From Hyphomonas sp. (GTDB lineage: Bacteria > Pseudomonadota > Alphaproteobacteria > Caulobacterales > Hyphomonadaceae), in NCBI GenBank assembly GCA_003486945.1, contig DNFL01000358.1, positions 1 to 5,111 on the forward strand: DNA of 5,111 nt. Direction: 5' to 3'. Below are positions 1 to 5,111 of this stretch, piece after piece. The stretch's first letter is position 1; each line of letters opens with the position of its first letter. Under the pieces are notes generated by a model. It did no database searches. It worked only from the letters and a program-made list of their open reading frames with translations, and was not told the origin of the DNA. Both the position numbers and the translations under genes were made by a program.

Positions 1-1511
1 GGCGTGGGAGCTGCAACAGGGGGCGGCGGCGGCACCGGCGCAGGCATCGGAGGCGGCGCCGCCGACGGCGCAGGAGGTGGCGGTGGTGGTGGTGGAGGCG
101 GCACTGCCTCCAGAACCTCAAGCTCGCCATCATCCGTCATCGGCAATTGCTGCTGATCGTCCGGGAGAGGCGGCGGCGCGCTCATCCGCGTGCGCGTGCG
201 CTGCGGCTGGACCGGTGCTTCGGAAACGCTCTGCAGCGGGAAGGCCGTGCGGTAGAGGGAGCAATCCTCCTCAGCCGGCCGAAGGCCGACATTTACCCGG
301 AAATATTCGAGCCCGTCGGGCACGCTGCCATACCGGCGGCGCTCCAGCGCCCGCAGTTCCGGATTGGCCTCTGCCAAGGCACAGACAATGTCGCCGAGGA
401 TGAAGGGATTGTCGGAATAATAATTGTGGCCGAGCCCGAACAGCTCGGTCGCGATGCCGGTCGCGTCGACAGTCTGGTAGTAGGGATTGGCGCGGATGAA
501 CGGCTTGTCGCCATTCGTATCGCCCAGGCGCAGCTTGTTGTTGACGACACGGGAGACGTGCAGCGCGCGGTCGGCATCCGAGGTGTAGATGGTGATATTT
601 GCCTGCAGGTTATCGAGGATTCCGGTCGTCGCTTCGAAGATGTCGCGATCGACATCGGCGGCCACGAGGATGATACGGAACTCGATATCGTCGCGGCTTT
701 TCCGTTCGAGATAGTCCGACGCGTAGGATTCCAGCGCCTCGGTGAGGATACGGTTGCCCATCGAATGCGCGACGATGTTGATCCGCCGGATCTGCGCATT
801 GCCGGTGAGCACGTCGAGGAATTCCTCGAGATAAGGCGCCGCCGCCAGCGAGCGGTCCTGATCACCTTTATAATGGTTTAGCGAAATCTGCCCTGCCGAG
901 GGCCAGCTGAACAGCATCGGCACGCCGACATCGAAGATGCCCCGCCGCGACAGGTCGACTGATAGCTGCGCCGACCGGATCAGGGCATCGTCGAAAGGCG
1001 TGTTGAACCCGTGCACGAACAATAGGGCGGACTCCGAGCTGCGCGCCGCCAGCGCCTGATCCATTTCCGCCAGGAAGGCCTCACGCCCTGCCCGGGTAAT
1101 CCGTGTCAGGAAGACATACTTTGCAAGCTCGGAAGGCTCTTCCGGCGGTGGGCCTTCAAGGATCGGCGTCTCGCCTCGGTCCCGGCTGCCGCCTTCCTCG
1201 ATCAACTTCGGCAGCCACACATCGGCACGCCCGAACAGCAGCTGGCCGGCATCGTCCGATGTGGCCTTGCGGACATCCGTCTCCTCCGCCGCTCCGGGCT
1301 CCTGCCCCTCCAGCGCAAGGTCGCGGTTAGTGCCGAACAGCACGCGCACACAGTCCACCGCGTTCTGCGTCGCCGGTGTCAGCAGCGCGGCACAATCGGT
1401 TCCGAAGTCCGGATGATACTTGGTCGGTTGCGGCTTCAGCAGGAAATAGCCGCCCACAGCGCCCGCGCCCGCCAGCCCCAGAAGCAACAATATCAGCAGG
1501 AGCCACCGCAT
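1..1511 (-). CDS. DUF900-type alpha/beta hydrolase, membrane-anchored or exported, with proline-rich C-terminal tail (partial: stop codon lies beyond the left edge)
   Basis: The open frame covers 503 codons without a stop and leaves the window at base 1, so the C-terminus is missing. The ATG at 1509-1511 is preceded by GAGGTG (minus strand, 1518-1523) with a 6-base gap, which supports this start. Residues 1-25 (MRWLLL, then a Leu/Gly/Ala-rich stretch) form a signal peptide or signal anchor, so the enzyme probably acts in the periplasm or at the membrane. VRVLFGTNR at 55-63 and VHGFN at 166-170 match the DUF900 esterase-like family. The nucleophile elbow is AHSMG with Ser250. The acid is probably Asp286 or Asp288 in AADVDRD, and the base His362 in LGHNYY, so the triad looks intact. 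There are four cysteines (40, 54, 377, 417), enough for two disulfides. From about residue 430 the chain becomes a Pro/Ala/Gln-rich tail, with ten consecutive prolines at 471-480 and five at 494-498. The family assignment is firm. The substrate is unknown; ester or lipid hydrolysis is inferred from the fold only. Confidence 0.88.
   Translation of the reverse strand, partial: MRWLLLILLLLGLAGAGAVGGYFLLKPQPTKYHPDFGTDCAALLTPATQNAVDCVRVLFGTNRDLALEGQEPGAAEETDVRKATSDDAGQLLFGRADVWLPKLIEEGGSRDRGETPILEGPPPEEPSELAKYVFLTRITRAGREAFLAEMDQALAARSSESALLFVHGFNTPFDDALIRSAQLSVDLSRRGIFDVGVPMLFSWPSAGQISLNHYKGDQDRSLAAAPYLEEFLDVLTGNAQIRRINIVAHSMGNRILTEALESYASDYLERKSRDDIEFRIILVAADVDRDIFEATTGILDNLQANITIYTSDADRALHVSRVVNNKLRLGDTNGDKPFIRANPYYQTVDATGIATELFGLGHNYYSDNPFILGDIVCALAEANPELRALERRRYGSVPDGLEYFRVNVGLRPAEEDCSLYRTAFPLQSVSEAPVQPQRTRTRMSAPPPLPDDQQQLPMTDDGELEVLEAVPPPPPPPPPPAPSAAPPPMPAPVPPPPPVAAPT
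72..101 (-). repeat. Proline-codon triplet tract in the hydrolase tail
   Basis: Ten consecutive CCN codons on the minus strand (NGG triplets on the plus strand, including four TGG in a row) encode Pro471-Pro480 of the hydrolase. The flanking sequence (1-71) is also rich in CCG/CCT codons and in GGC triplets on the plus strand. The tract is in frame and uses mixed synonymous codons, so it reads as a selected polyproline segment rather than a pure microsatellite. The four identical triplets could still vary in copy number. Ribosomes normally need elongation factor P to pass such a run. Confidence 0.8.
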
Positions 1512-1679
1512 CACGCCCACCTCGCAAAACCTGCCTGCGAAACATCATAGACCCATGACCAATTCAAGGCACATGGCGGTCCCGGTTCGCCTCATTCAAC
1601 TCCGCACTTGCGTCGCACGCGGAATGTTTTAACGCTCCGCAACATGACGGGGCCATGACATCTGGGGGAGACCGGGCGA
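1512..1679. promoter_or_regulatory. Divergent intergenic region between hydrolase and symporter genes
   Basis: These 168 bases must hold the start signals of both divergent genes, but I see no convincing sigma-70 promoter pair. A TATGAT (minus strand, 1544-1549) could be a -10 box for the hydrolase, with no good -35 at the usual distance. For the symporter, GGGGAG at 1665-1670 is a ribosome binding site nine bases before the ATG. CATGAC occurs three times on the plus strand (1554-1559, 1643-1648, 1654-1659). The last two copies are 11 bases apart, one helical turn. They could be operator half-sites or chance. Confidence 0.4.
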
Positions 1680-3140
1680 ATGATCTTTGCGCTGGCGGCT
1701 TATATTATCCTGCAATTCGCAATCGCACTCTGGGCCAGCCGGTTCGTCAATTCAGAAGCAGACTACTTCGTCGCCGGGCGGCGCTTTGGCCTCCTGATGG
1801 TCGGCGTGTCGGTCTTCGCCACCTGGTTCGGGGCAGAGACCGTGATGGGGGCCTCTGGCGCCATCGCCGAAGAAGGCCTCGCGGGCGGACGGGCCGACCC
1901 GTTCGGCTACACGATCTGCCTGATCGGCATGGCGCTCTTCCTCGCCTACAAGCTGCGCGATGCCGGCGTGATGACCTTCCCGGACTTCTTCGAGCAGCGC
2001 TTCGGCGCCCGCGCCGAGGTCACCGCCGCCATCCTGACCATCCCGACTTCGATCATCTGGGCCTCGGCGCAACTGCTGGCGATGGGCCAGATCATTTCCG
2101 AAACCGCCGCGATCAGCCTGAACATCGCCCTGTTCGGCGGCGCGGTGATCATCATCGCCTACACCACCATCGGCGGCCTGCTTGGCGATGCGATGACCGA
2201 CATGGTGCAGGGGGCCGTGATGATGGTGGGTCTGACCATCCTTCTGATCACCATCCTCGTCTCCGGCGACTTCTCCTTCGGCCAGATCACGCCGGAACAG
2301 TTCGATCTCTTCACCTATGATGAGGAAGGCACGCGCGAATCCTGGCTGTCGGCGCTCGACACCTGGATGGTGCCGATCCTCGGCTCGCTGGTGGCGCAGG
2401 AGGCGATATCGCGTTTCCTCGGAGCCAAAACCGCCAGCATCGCCCGCAAAGGCTGTTTCCTCGCCGCCGGGCTCTACCTCGTGTTCGGCTCGATCCCGCT
2501 GATGATCGGACTGCTCGGCCATTCTGCCGGCTTCGAGGCCGGCTCCACCGACAGCTACCTGCCGGAACTGGCCAAGCAATATCTCTCGCCGGTGATGTAT
2601 ATCCTGCTTATGGGCGCCATCATCTCGGCGATCCTGTCCACCGTGGACACGACCCTGCTGGCGGTCTCTGCCATCGCCCAGCGCAACCTGATCGACCCCA
2701 TCGCCCGCGACCTGCCCGAGCCGCGCAAGCTAATGCTCGGCCGTTCGCTGACCCTGTTGGCGGGCCTGATGGCCTACGCCATCGCGGCCTCCGGCGAGAC
2801 CATCAAGGGCCTTGTCGAGATCGCCTCCTCATTCGGCTCGGCCGGCATCGTGGTGGCCCTGCTGATCGGCCTGCACTCCGGCTATGGCCGGGAAAAGGCG
2901 GCGCTGGCCGCCCTGTTTGCCGGTGCGGTGCTCAGTTTCCTAGGCTATGGCATGCCCGCTTGGTTCGTCGGCCTCTTTGATGAGGCCGCCGCGGAGACCA
3001 TGCCGCTGTGGACACAGGGCTTTGAAGGCTCGTTCGTGATCTCTGTTCTGGCCGCGCTGGGCGCCTATATCGGCGTCGCGGAGCTTGAAAAGCGCGGGAT
3101 TGTCACCGGGGGACAAAAAGAAAGCCCGGCTGCATCCTGA
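1680..3140 (+). CDS. Sodium:solute symporter family (SSS/SLC5) transporter
   Basis: This is an inner-membrane secondary transporter predicted to couple sodium entry to solute uptake. At 486 residues it is a normal SSS length, with about 13 hydrophobic segments: roughly 2-20, 38-58, 75-91, 114-138, 148-167, 175-195, 226-247, 257-280, 302-328, 352-370, 377-398, 404-421 and 450-467. Family motifs are DYFVAGRRFG (28-37), the GG-x-x-GDAMTDMVQG stretch (165-178), and ILSTVDTTLL (318-327). By my alignment from memory, Ser320 and Thr321 of the last motif fall at the Na2-site Ser/Thr pair of PutP. The second segment reads ATWFGAET (47-54), where Trp49 falls at the PutP sodium-site aspartate. This points to a different subgroup from proline transporters. 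The ATG at 1680 has a GGGGAG site nine bases upstream and no earlier in-frame start before a stop at 1656-1658 (TGA in that frame or nearby). The gene stands alone on its strand, so the substrate cannot be inferred from neighbours; amino acids, organic acids, sugars or urea-like compounds are all possible. Confidence 0.93.
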   Translation: MIFALAAYIILQFAIALWASRFVNSEADYFVAGRRFGLLMVGVSVFATWFGAETVMGASGAIAEEGLAGGRADPFGYTICLIGMALFLAYKLRDAGVMTFPDFFEQRFGARAEVTAAILTIPTSIIWASAQLLAMGQIISETAAISLNIALFGGAVIIIAYTTIGGLLGDAMTDMVQGAVMMVGLTILLITILVSGDFSFGQITPEQFDLFTYDEEGTRESWLSALDTWMVPILGSLVAQEAISRFLGAKTASIARKGCFLAAGLYLVFGSIPLMIGLLGHSAGFEAGSTDSYLPELAKQYLSPVMYILLMGAIISAILSTVDTTLLAVSAIAQRNLIDPIARDLPEPRKLMLGRSLTLLAGLMAYAIAASGETIKGLVEIASSFGSAGIVVALLIGLHSGYGREKAALAALFAGAVLSFLGYGMPAWFVGLFDEAAAETMPLWTQGFEGSFVISVLAALGAYIGVAELEKRGIVTGGQKESPAAS

Positions 3141-3153
3141 GACGCGCCGGGCT
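3115..3153 (-). terminator. Intrinsic terminator for the leftward LysR-regulator transcript, overlapping the symporter 3' end
   Basis: The perfect 8-base arms AGCCCGGC (3123-3130) and GCCGGGCT (3146-3153) enclose a 15-base loop. Read on the minus strand, the stem is followed at once by TTTCTTTTT (3123-3115), a classical U-tract. Read on the plus strand there is no T-run, so the hairpin is oriented to stop transcription coming from the LysR gene. The symporter stop codon (3138-3140) sits in the loop, and the U-tract is the antisense of its last lysine-rich codons. The hairpin may also protect the 3' end of the symporter mRNA. Confidence 0.7.
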
Positions 3154-3203
3154 GAAGTGGGGTCCTGTTAGGGGGGAGGAAACGCCCAATCGGAGGAATG
3201 ATC

Positions 3204-3233
3204 GGGTTATGCCCAGGACCCTTGGCATGACCC
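3204..3233. repeat. Strong hairpin in the convergent intergenic region
   Basis: GGGTTATGCC (3204-3213) pairs with GGCATGACCC (3224-3233) around a 10-base loop. Nine pairs are Watson-Crick and one is a G-U wobble if the plus strand is transcribed. No T-run follows on either strand, so it is not a standard intrinsic terminator. It lies 64 bases after the symporter stop codon and about 90 bases after the LysR gene stop on the other strand, so it would be in the 3' untranslated part of either transcript. An mRNA-stabilising stem or a repeated extragenic palindrome are both possible. Confidence 0.55.
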
Positions 3234-3283
3234 CTAGATAGGCGCTTTACGCTGCATTGCAACATGCGGCACAGCATCTCAAG

Positions 3284-3299
3284 CATGCAATTCTGCATG
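3284..3299. repeat. Short inverted repeat CATGCA/TGCATG
   Basis: CATGCA (3284-3289) and TGCATG (3294-3299) are perfect 6-base arms around ATTC. The site is in AT-richer DNA 23 bases beyond the LysR stop codon, among several GCAT/ATGC words between 3250 and 3300. It could be a weak stem in the LysR transcript or a protein site. With such short arms chance is a real possibility. Nothing else coding or structural is recognisable in 3234-3321. Confidence 0.3.
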
Positions 3300-3321
3300 A
3301 ATTACCGAGAATTCACGATCG

Positions 3322-4224
3322 TTAACGCATGGGCGGCTTGCGCAGCGGCTCGGTCTCGGTCGTCAGGAAATCCCGGAAGGCGGCGACCCGCTTCGAACGG
3401 CGTAAGTCACTGGGATATATGAAATAAAGGTCGAAAGTCGGCCCCGTGATTTCAGGCAGGATCCGCACCAGGCGGGGCAGTGCACTGGCCATGTAATCCG
3501 GGACATCGGCAATGCCGAGCCCTGCATCCACGGCCCGCATCATCGCGAAAACGTTATTCACCTTCAGGGTCGCCGGACGGGGGGGTGCGTCATCGCGCCC
3601 TACCCGGCAGGCAAAGCTCATTTCCTGCAGCGGCGTCGAGTCGTCGCCGTAAGCGATGATCCGGTGATTATCGAGGTCCTGCGGCGTGCGCGGCACGCCG
3701 TGCACCTTCAGGTATTCCGGGGAGGCATAGAGGTTCGTGGCCACCGTGCCGAGTTTGCGCTGGATGAGGTCTGCCTTGTCCGCAGCCCAAAGGCGGATGG
3801 CGCACTCGGCCTCCAGCTTCAGCAGGTCATATTCGTACTGATCATTGAGGCGCAGGTCGAGGTGAAGGTCCGGGTGGCGGCGCACGAAACCGCCGAGGCG
3901 CGGCACCAGCCAGGTGGATCCGAACGCAACCGGCGCAGACACGATCAGCTCGCCTTGCGGGGTCTCCTGCTGGTCCCGCAGCGCCGTGTTGGCCGACTGG
4001 GCCGCAGTCGCCATATCAATGGTCGACCGGTAGAGCGTGTGGCCACTATCGGTCAGCACGAGACCGCGGGCATGGCGCTGGAACAGGGAGACGCCGAGCT
4101 GTTCCTCCAGCGCCGCGATCTGGCGTGACACGGCCGATTGCGAAATGCCCAGCCGCTCGCCGGCCAGCGTCAGGCTGCCTGCCTCGGCAGCCGCATGAAA
4201 CGAACGCAGCTTACCCCAATCCAT
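3322..4224 (-). CDS. LysR-type transcriptional regulator
   Basis: This is a cytoplasmic DNA-binding regulator of 300 residues, the usual length for the family. The N-terminal winged helix-turn-helix lies at about 6-64, with the recognition region ISQSAVSRQIAALE at 27-40 followed by LGVSLFQRHARGLVLT. A linker helix spans about 58-88. The ligand-binding domain runs from about 91 (GELIVSAPVAFGSTWLVP) to about 290 and should sense a small molecule, identity unknown. I chose the ATG at 4222-4224 because AGGA lies seven bases upstream and the protein then begins MDWGKLRSFHAAAEAG, the standard start of this subfamily. An upstream TTG at 4279-4281 would add 19 residues unlike the family and lacks a clear ribosome binding site. 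The gene converges on the symporter instead of diverging from a target, so its regulon is not evident. It lies 214 bases downstream of the S24 repressor on the same strand, with a likely terminator between them, so it probably has its own promoter. Confidence 0.92.
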   Translation of the reverse strand: MDWGKLRSFHAAAEAGSLTLAGERLGISQSAVSRQIAALEEQLGVSLFQRHARGLVLTDSGHTLYRSTIDMATAAQSANTALRDQQETPQGELIVSAPVAFGSTWLVPRLGGFVRRHPDLHLDLRLNDQYEYDLLKLEAECAIRLWAADKADLIQRKLGTVATNLYASPEYLKVHGVPRTPQDLDNHRIIAYGDDSTPLQEMSFACRVGRDDAPPRPATLKVNNVFAMMRAVDAGLGIADVPDYMASALPRLVRILPEITGPTFDLYFIYPSDLRRSKRVAAFRDFLTTETEPLRKPPMR

Positions 4225-4396
4225 GATCCGATCCTGCGCCTCCACCTGAACGCGGCACGATCGATAACACTCAACGCTCAATTCGATTTATTCAAGGCGA
4301 CGTTGCAGAAGAGGGTGACTTTTTGCTGATTCTACGGGCCTAAATCGCTGCATGAAACTTTAAGGCGAGCCGGGCGGCGGCAATGTTTGATGATTT
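4225..4396 (-). promoter_or_regulatory. Upstream region of the LysR regulator gene
   Basis: This stretch has no gene and must contain the LysR promoter, since a terminator-like hairpin separates it from the upstream repressor gene. TAGAAT on the minus strand (4329-4334) resembles a -10 box about 100 bases before the ATG, but the sequence 16-18 bases further upstream (TTTCAT region) is a poor -35. AT-rich DNA at 4265-4300 contains TTGAATAAATCGA on the minus strand, which fits the loose T-N11-A LysR box and could be an autoregulatory site. All of these are weak matches. Confidence 0.3.
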
Positions 4397-4428
4397 GTTG
4401 AAAACGAATCACTGGTGATTTCGTCAAC
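4397..4428 (-). terminator. Likely intrinsic terminator of the S24 repressor gene
   Basis: An interrupted inverted repeat begins 11 bases after the repressor stop codon. The inner arms AATCAC (4407-4412) and GTGATT (4415-4420) are perfect around TG. Pairing continues through CG and the outer GTTGA/TCAAC (4397-4401, 4424-4428) with one or two bulged adenines. On the minus strand the inner stem is followed by TTTTC (4404-4400), a short U-run. The position and orientation fit termination. Because the core is AT-rich and the U-run is short, it could instead be an operator for a regulator. Confidence 0.5.
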
Positions 4429-4438
4429 ATGGCCCGCC

Positions 4439-5056
4439 TTACTGGCTGGCCCAAAGGATACGGGCGATCCAGGCGATTTCGGCAGGGCGGAACTCCCGGG
4501 CCGGATAGTCCGGGTTCAGGGAATCCAGGATCACCGTGCGAGAGTTCCTCCGGGCAAGGACTTTCGCCATAACCTCGCCCTCCACCGTCTTCGCCACCAC
4601 CCGGTCGCCGATCTTCACCTCGGCGCCCGGCGCCACGATGATACGGTCGCCGGCGCGGTAGGCAGGCTCCATCGAGTTGCCGGAAATCTGCAGCGCATAC
4701 ACGGTCTCGTCGCCGAGGCCCGGAAAACGCACCTCGTCCCAGCCCGCCCCGGCCGGAAAACCGGCATCGTCGAAATACCCGTCACGGCCGGCCTGCGCGA
4801 AGCCGATCAGCGGTGCGGCGGCGCCCCTGCGCCCCTCGACCAGCGCCGCAAAGTCGTCAAACCCCGCCCCCACGGCGTCCAGAACGCGCGCGAGGCTCTC
4901 CGTCGTCGGCCAGCGCGGGCGGCCATCGGCGCCTTCACGCTTGGACGGATTGAAACTCGTCGGATCAAGCCCCGCCCGCTTGGCGAGCCCCGAGGTCGAG
5001 AGCCCATTCTGCGCCGCGAGCTGGTCGATCCCGCGCCAGATATCCTTGTGCTGCAT
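4439..5056 (-). CDS. Helix-turn-helix repressor with S24 (LexA/CI-like) self-cleaving peptidase domain
   Basis: This 205-residue protein joins an N-terminal helix-turn-helix (about residues 8-60; GLSTSGLAKRAGLDPTSF is the core) to a C-terminal S24 peptidase domain (about 82-200). The presumed cleavage site is Ala89-Gly90 in GFAQAG. The nucleophile is Ser128 in SGNSMEP and the general base Lys165 in EVMAKVL. The Ser-Lys spacing of 37 residues equals that of Escherichia coli LexA (119 and 156). The DNA-binding part is not the LexA winged helix; it resembles phage CI-like/XRE domains and a repressor type common in alphaproteobacteria. In the known family, RecA filaments or other stress promote autocleavage and derepression. 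Here that is inferred from the residues. The ATG at 5054-5056 is the only plausible start, since an in-frame TAG lies upstream at 5108-5110 with no ATG between. No clear Shine-Dalgarno precedes it, so it may be poorly translated or leaderless. No phage genes are visible nearby, so a host regulator is as likely as a prophage remnant. Confidence 0.9.
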   Translation of the reverse strand: MQHKDIWRGIDQLAAQNGLSTSGLAKRAGLDPTSFNPSKREGADGRPRWPTTESLARVLDAVGAGFDDFAALVEGRRGAAAPLIGFAQAGRDGYFDDAGFPAGAGWDEVRFPGLGDETVYALQISGNSMEPAYRAGDRIIVAPGAEVKIGDRVVAKTVEGEVMAKVLARRNSRTVILDSLNPDYPAREFRPAEIAWIARILWASQ

Positions 5057-5083
5057 GGGAAGGCCCGATTTGAGAATATGGAA

Positions 5084-5104
5084 ATTATTCCTATCGGGAA
5101 TAAT
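5084..5104. promoter_or_regulatory. Perfect palindromic operator candidate upstream of the S24 repressor
   Basis: The arms ATTATTCC (5084-5091) and GGAATAAT (5097-5104) are perfectly complementary over eight bases around the 5-base spacer TATCG. The 21-base site ends 27 bases before the repressor start codon and stands in AT-rich DNA within a GC-rich window. On the minus strand the distal arm contains TATTAT (5100-5105), a good -10 box match, so a dimer bound here would cover the promoter. Its -35 would lie past the right edge. Autoregulation by the adjacent repressor is inferred. The site could also control a divergent gene beyond the window. Confidence 0.6.
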
Positions 5105-5111
5105 AGCCTAT

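Noticed and set aside
147..881. Long plus-strand open frame of 244 codons
   Set aside because: It is antisense to the hydrolase, whose frame carries the family motifs and catalytic residues. The predicted product has no recognisable domain.
2526..2543. GCCGGC hairpin inside the symporter gene
   Set aside because: It is a short GC-rich palindrome expected by chance in GC-rich coding DNA, has no U-tract, and lies mid-gene.
1752..2579. Minus-strand open frame of 275 codons within the symporter gene
   Set aside because: Its product is rich in Gly, His, Asp and Glu with no domain, as expected for the antisense of a GC-rich membrane-protein gene.
3065..3298. Minus-strand 77-codon open frame in the convergent intergenic region
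   Set aside because: It has no ribosome binding site before its ATG, overlaps the symporter C-terminus and the terminator hairpin, and its product is unlike any family I recognise.
3664..4128. Plus-strand 154-codon open frame
   Set aside because: It lies entirely inside the LysR regulator gene on the other strand and shows no domain features.
4225..4281. Upstream TTG start extending the LysR protein by 19 residues
   Set aside because: The extension does not resemble LysR N-termini, while the ATG at 4222-4224 has a good AGGA site and gives the conserved start.
3322..5056. LysR regulator and S24 repressor as one operon
   Set aside because: They share a strand, but a 214-base gap and a terminator-like hairpin directly after the repressor stop codon argue for separate transcription units.

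Overview
The window looks like ordinary chromosomal DNA from a GC-rich alphaproteobacterium. The basis is the high GC content, the third-position G/C codon bias, and the style of the LysR regulator (N-terminus MDW-x-KLR-x-FHA) and of the S24-peptidase repressor, both of which resemble alphaproteobacterial families I know. A Hyphomonas- or Caulobacter-like relative is a guess. There are no tRNA or rRNA genes, insertion sequences, CRISPR arrays or phage structural genes.

Layout, left to right. Positions 1-1511 (minus) hold most of a membrane-anchored or exported alpha/beta hydrolase of the DUF900 type. Its catalytic domain is complete, but its proline-rich C-terminus runs off the left edge. A 168-base divergent intergenic region follows, then a complete sodium:solute symporter (SSS family, plus strand, 1680-3140). 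A 181-base intergenic region with hairpins separates it from a convergent LysR-type regulator (minus, 3322-4224). Upstream of that, on the same strand, is a helix-turn-helix/S24-peptidase repressor (minus, 4439-5056). It has an apparent terminator just after its stop codon and a perfect inverted repeat 28 bases before its start codon.

How the genes relate. The symporter and hydrolase are divergent and could share control from 1512-1679, but nothing in the sequence gives the substrate of either. The LysR gene converges on the symporter rather than diverging from it, so it is not an obvious regulator of the symporter. Its transcript probably ends at a hairpin plus U-tract lying inside the last codons of the symporter gene, which would give a short antisense 3' overlap. 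The S24 repressor keeps the LexA-type Ala-Gly cleavage site and Ser/Lys pair, so self-cleavage after a stress signal is plausible. The inverted repeat before it is the best candidate for its autoregulatory operator.

I do not see convincing evidence of an undescribed multi-gene system here. The points most worth following are the repressor with its palindrome, the overlapping terminator in the convergent pair, and the hydrolase with four cysteines and a long proline tail.
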